The position numbers and the translations under genes were made by a program. Shown one piece after another: positions 51,106-51,552 of a stretch of 51,552 nucleotides of DNA. Every line of letters starts with the position of its first letter. Position 1 is the first letter of the stretch. Origin of the DNA: Nocardiopsis suaedae (GTDB lineage: Bacteria; Actinomycetota; Actinomycetes; Streptosporangiales; Streptosporangiaceae); contig NZ_JAQFWP010000051.1 of the NCBI RefSeq assembly GCF_027706745.1, forward strand, positions 1 through 51,552, written 5' to 3'. The notes under the pieces are model-generated. The model saw only the letters and a program-made list of their open reading frames with translations, did not search any database and had not been told where the DNA came from.

Positions 51106-51552
51106 CTGACGGGCCCCGGCCGGGCGGCGGGCTGCCGGGGTGTGGGGCGGATGGCGGCGACGACGAAGGACAGCGGCCCTACCTGCTGTTCTGTCGGCCG
51201 CCGGGTGTGCGCGTGGTCACCGTGCTTGGCGGCGACGGCGTGAGCCGGGCGATTCCCCGAGCCTGCTTGCCGTCCGCCGGGTTCCTCGCGGTGCGGGTGG
51301 GGGCGGGTCGGCAGGTACCCCGCTGACGGGCCCCGGCTGGGCGCCGGGCTGCCGGGGTGCGAGGGAGGTGGCGACGACGAAGGACAGCGGCCCTACCTGC
51401 TGTTCTGTCGGCCGCCGGGTGTGTGCGTGGTCACGGTAGTTGGCGGCGACGGCGAGAGCGGGGCGGTTCCCCGGGCCTGCTTGCCGGGCGGCGGGCCCCT
51501 CGCGGTCCGGGCGGGCGGCGGCTCGGCCGGTACCCCGCTGACGGGCCCCGGC
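51106..51552. repeat. Tandem array of about 216-bp units running off the window
   Basis: CTGACGGGCCCCGGC starts at 51106, 51323 and 51538, which defines units of 217 and 215 bp and the first 15 bp of a third. Inside each unit a 54-bp block is identical (51156-51209 and 51370-51423), and other parts differ by scattered substitutions. The unit lengths are not multiples of three, so it is not an in-frame protein repeat. Each unit contains a 13-codon minus-strand frame (51179-51220 and 51393-51434, ending TPGGRQNSR). Its function is unknown. Confidence 0.85.

Noticed and set aside
51179-51434. Repeated 13-codon frames (ending TPGGRQNSR) as peptide genes
   Set aside because: There is no Shine-Dalgarno and no independent evidence of translation. 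They may simply lie in the conserved repeat core. Kept only as a test within the repeat finding.
51106-51552. CRISPR array
   Set aside because: Units are about 216 bp with a 54-bp core and diverged, not unique, intervening sequence, and no cas genes are present. It does not have CRISPR geometry.

Overview
The window is very GC-rich, with almost exclusively G/C third codon positions, many GTG starts and GC hairpin terminators without U-tracts. The order dxr - rip (site-2 protease) - ispG is the one known from actinobacteria. I infer a filamentous actinobacterium, possibly of the Nocardiopsis/Streptomonospora type. The genus is a guess. No tRNA, rRNA, CRISPR array, phage module or complete insertion sequence is visible.

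Layout. 1-6.0 kb: tail of an unknown gene, an APC-type amino-acid permease, and the MEP isoprenoid genes ispG and dxr around a Rip/RseP-type intramembrane protease. 6.3-16 kb: secreted hydrolases (S15/CocE-like, trypsin/V8-like, a PBP4-type D-Ala-D-Ala carboxypeptidase), a GltS-like symporter, an aldehyde dehydrogenase and a cytochrome P450 whose K-helix lacks ExxR. 16.2-23.2 kb: a two-gene unit of uncharacterised proteins, a NarL-type response regulator with its histidine kinase, a membrane protein with two CxxC motifs, and an LPVTG surface protein.

23.5-32.5 kb is the most unusual part. It holds a TIM-barrel-like protein with a tRNA-guanine-transglycosylase-style CxCxxC...H zinc site, an unknown protein overlapping it tail to tail, a nitrilase-superfamily amidase overlapping tail to tail with a NodU/TobZ-type carbamoyltransferase, a 156-residue unknown protein, and a von Willebrand A - ADP-ribosylglycohydrolase fusion. 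It ends in a decaying segment: a membrane-anchored coiled-coil gene cut by an amber codon, a cyclase pseudogene with an internal deletion, and a 168-bp MITE-like element with 20-bp perfect inverted ends. One end of the element supplies the stop codon of a MazG-like gene.

32.8-38.1 kb: a DUF89 damage-control phosphatase, an AbiEi-like regulator without a partner, an orphan HsdR_N-type nuclease domain, a GerW/YtfJ-like protein, a small unknown protein and a TIGR04222-type membrane protein. 38.2-44.1 kb: a complete oligopeptide/dipeptide ABC importer operon (binding protein, two permeases, two ATPases). A perfect 13-bp hairpin follows the binding-protein gene. 44.3-51 kb: a D-2-hydroxyacid dehydrogenase, a secreted phospholipase A2, a Nei-type DNA glycosylase, and a large SF1-helicase-like protein with degenerate Walker A and B motifs. 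The window ends inside a tandem array of about 216-bp units.

Gene starts were chosen from Shine-Dalgarno spacing, codon bias and family length, and several differ from the longest open frame. Functions were assigned by eye from motifs, and no database search was possible.
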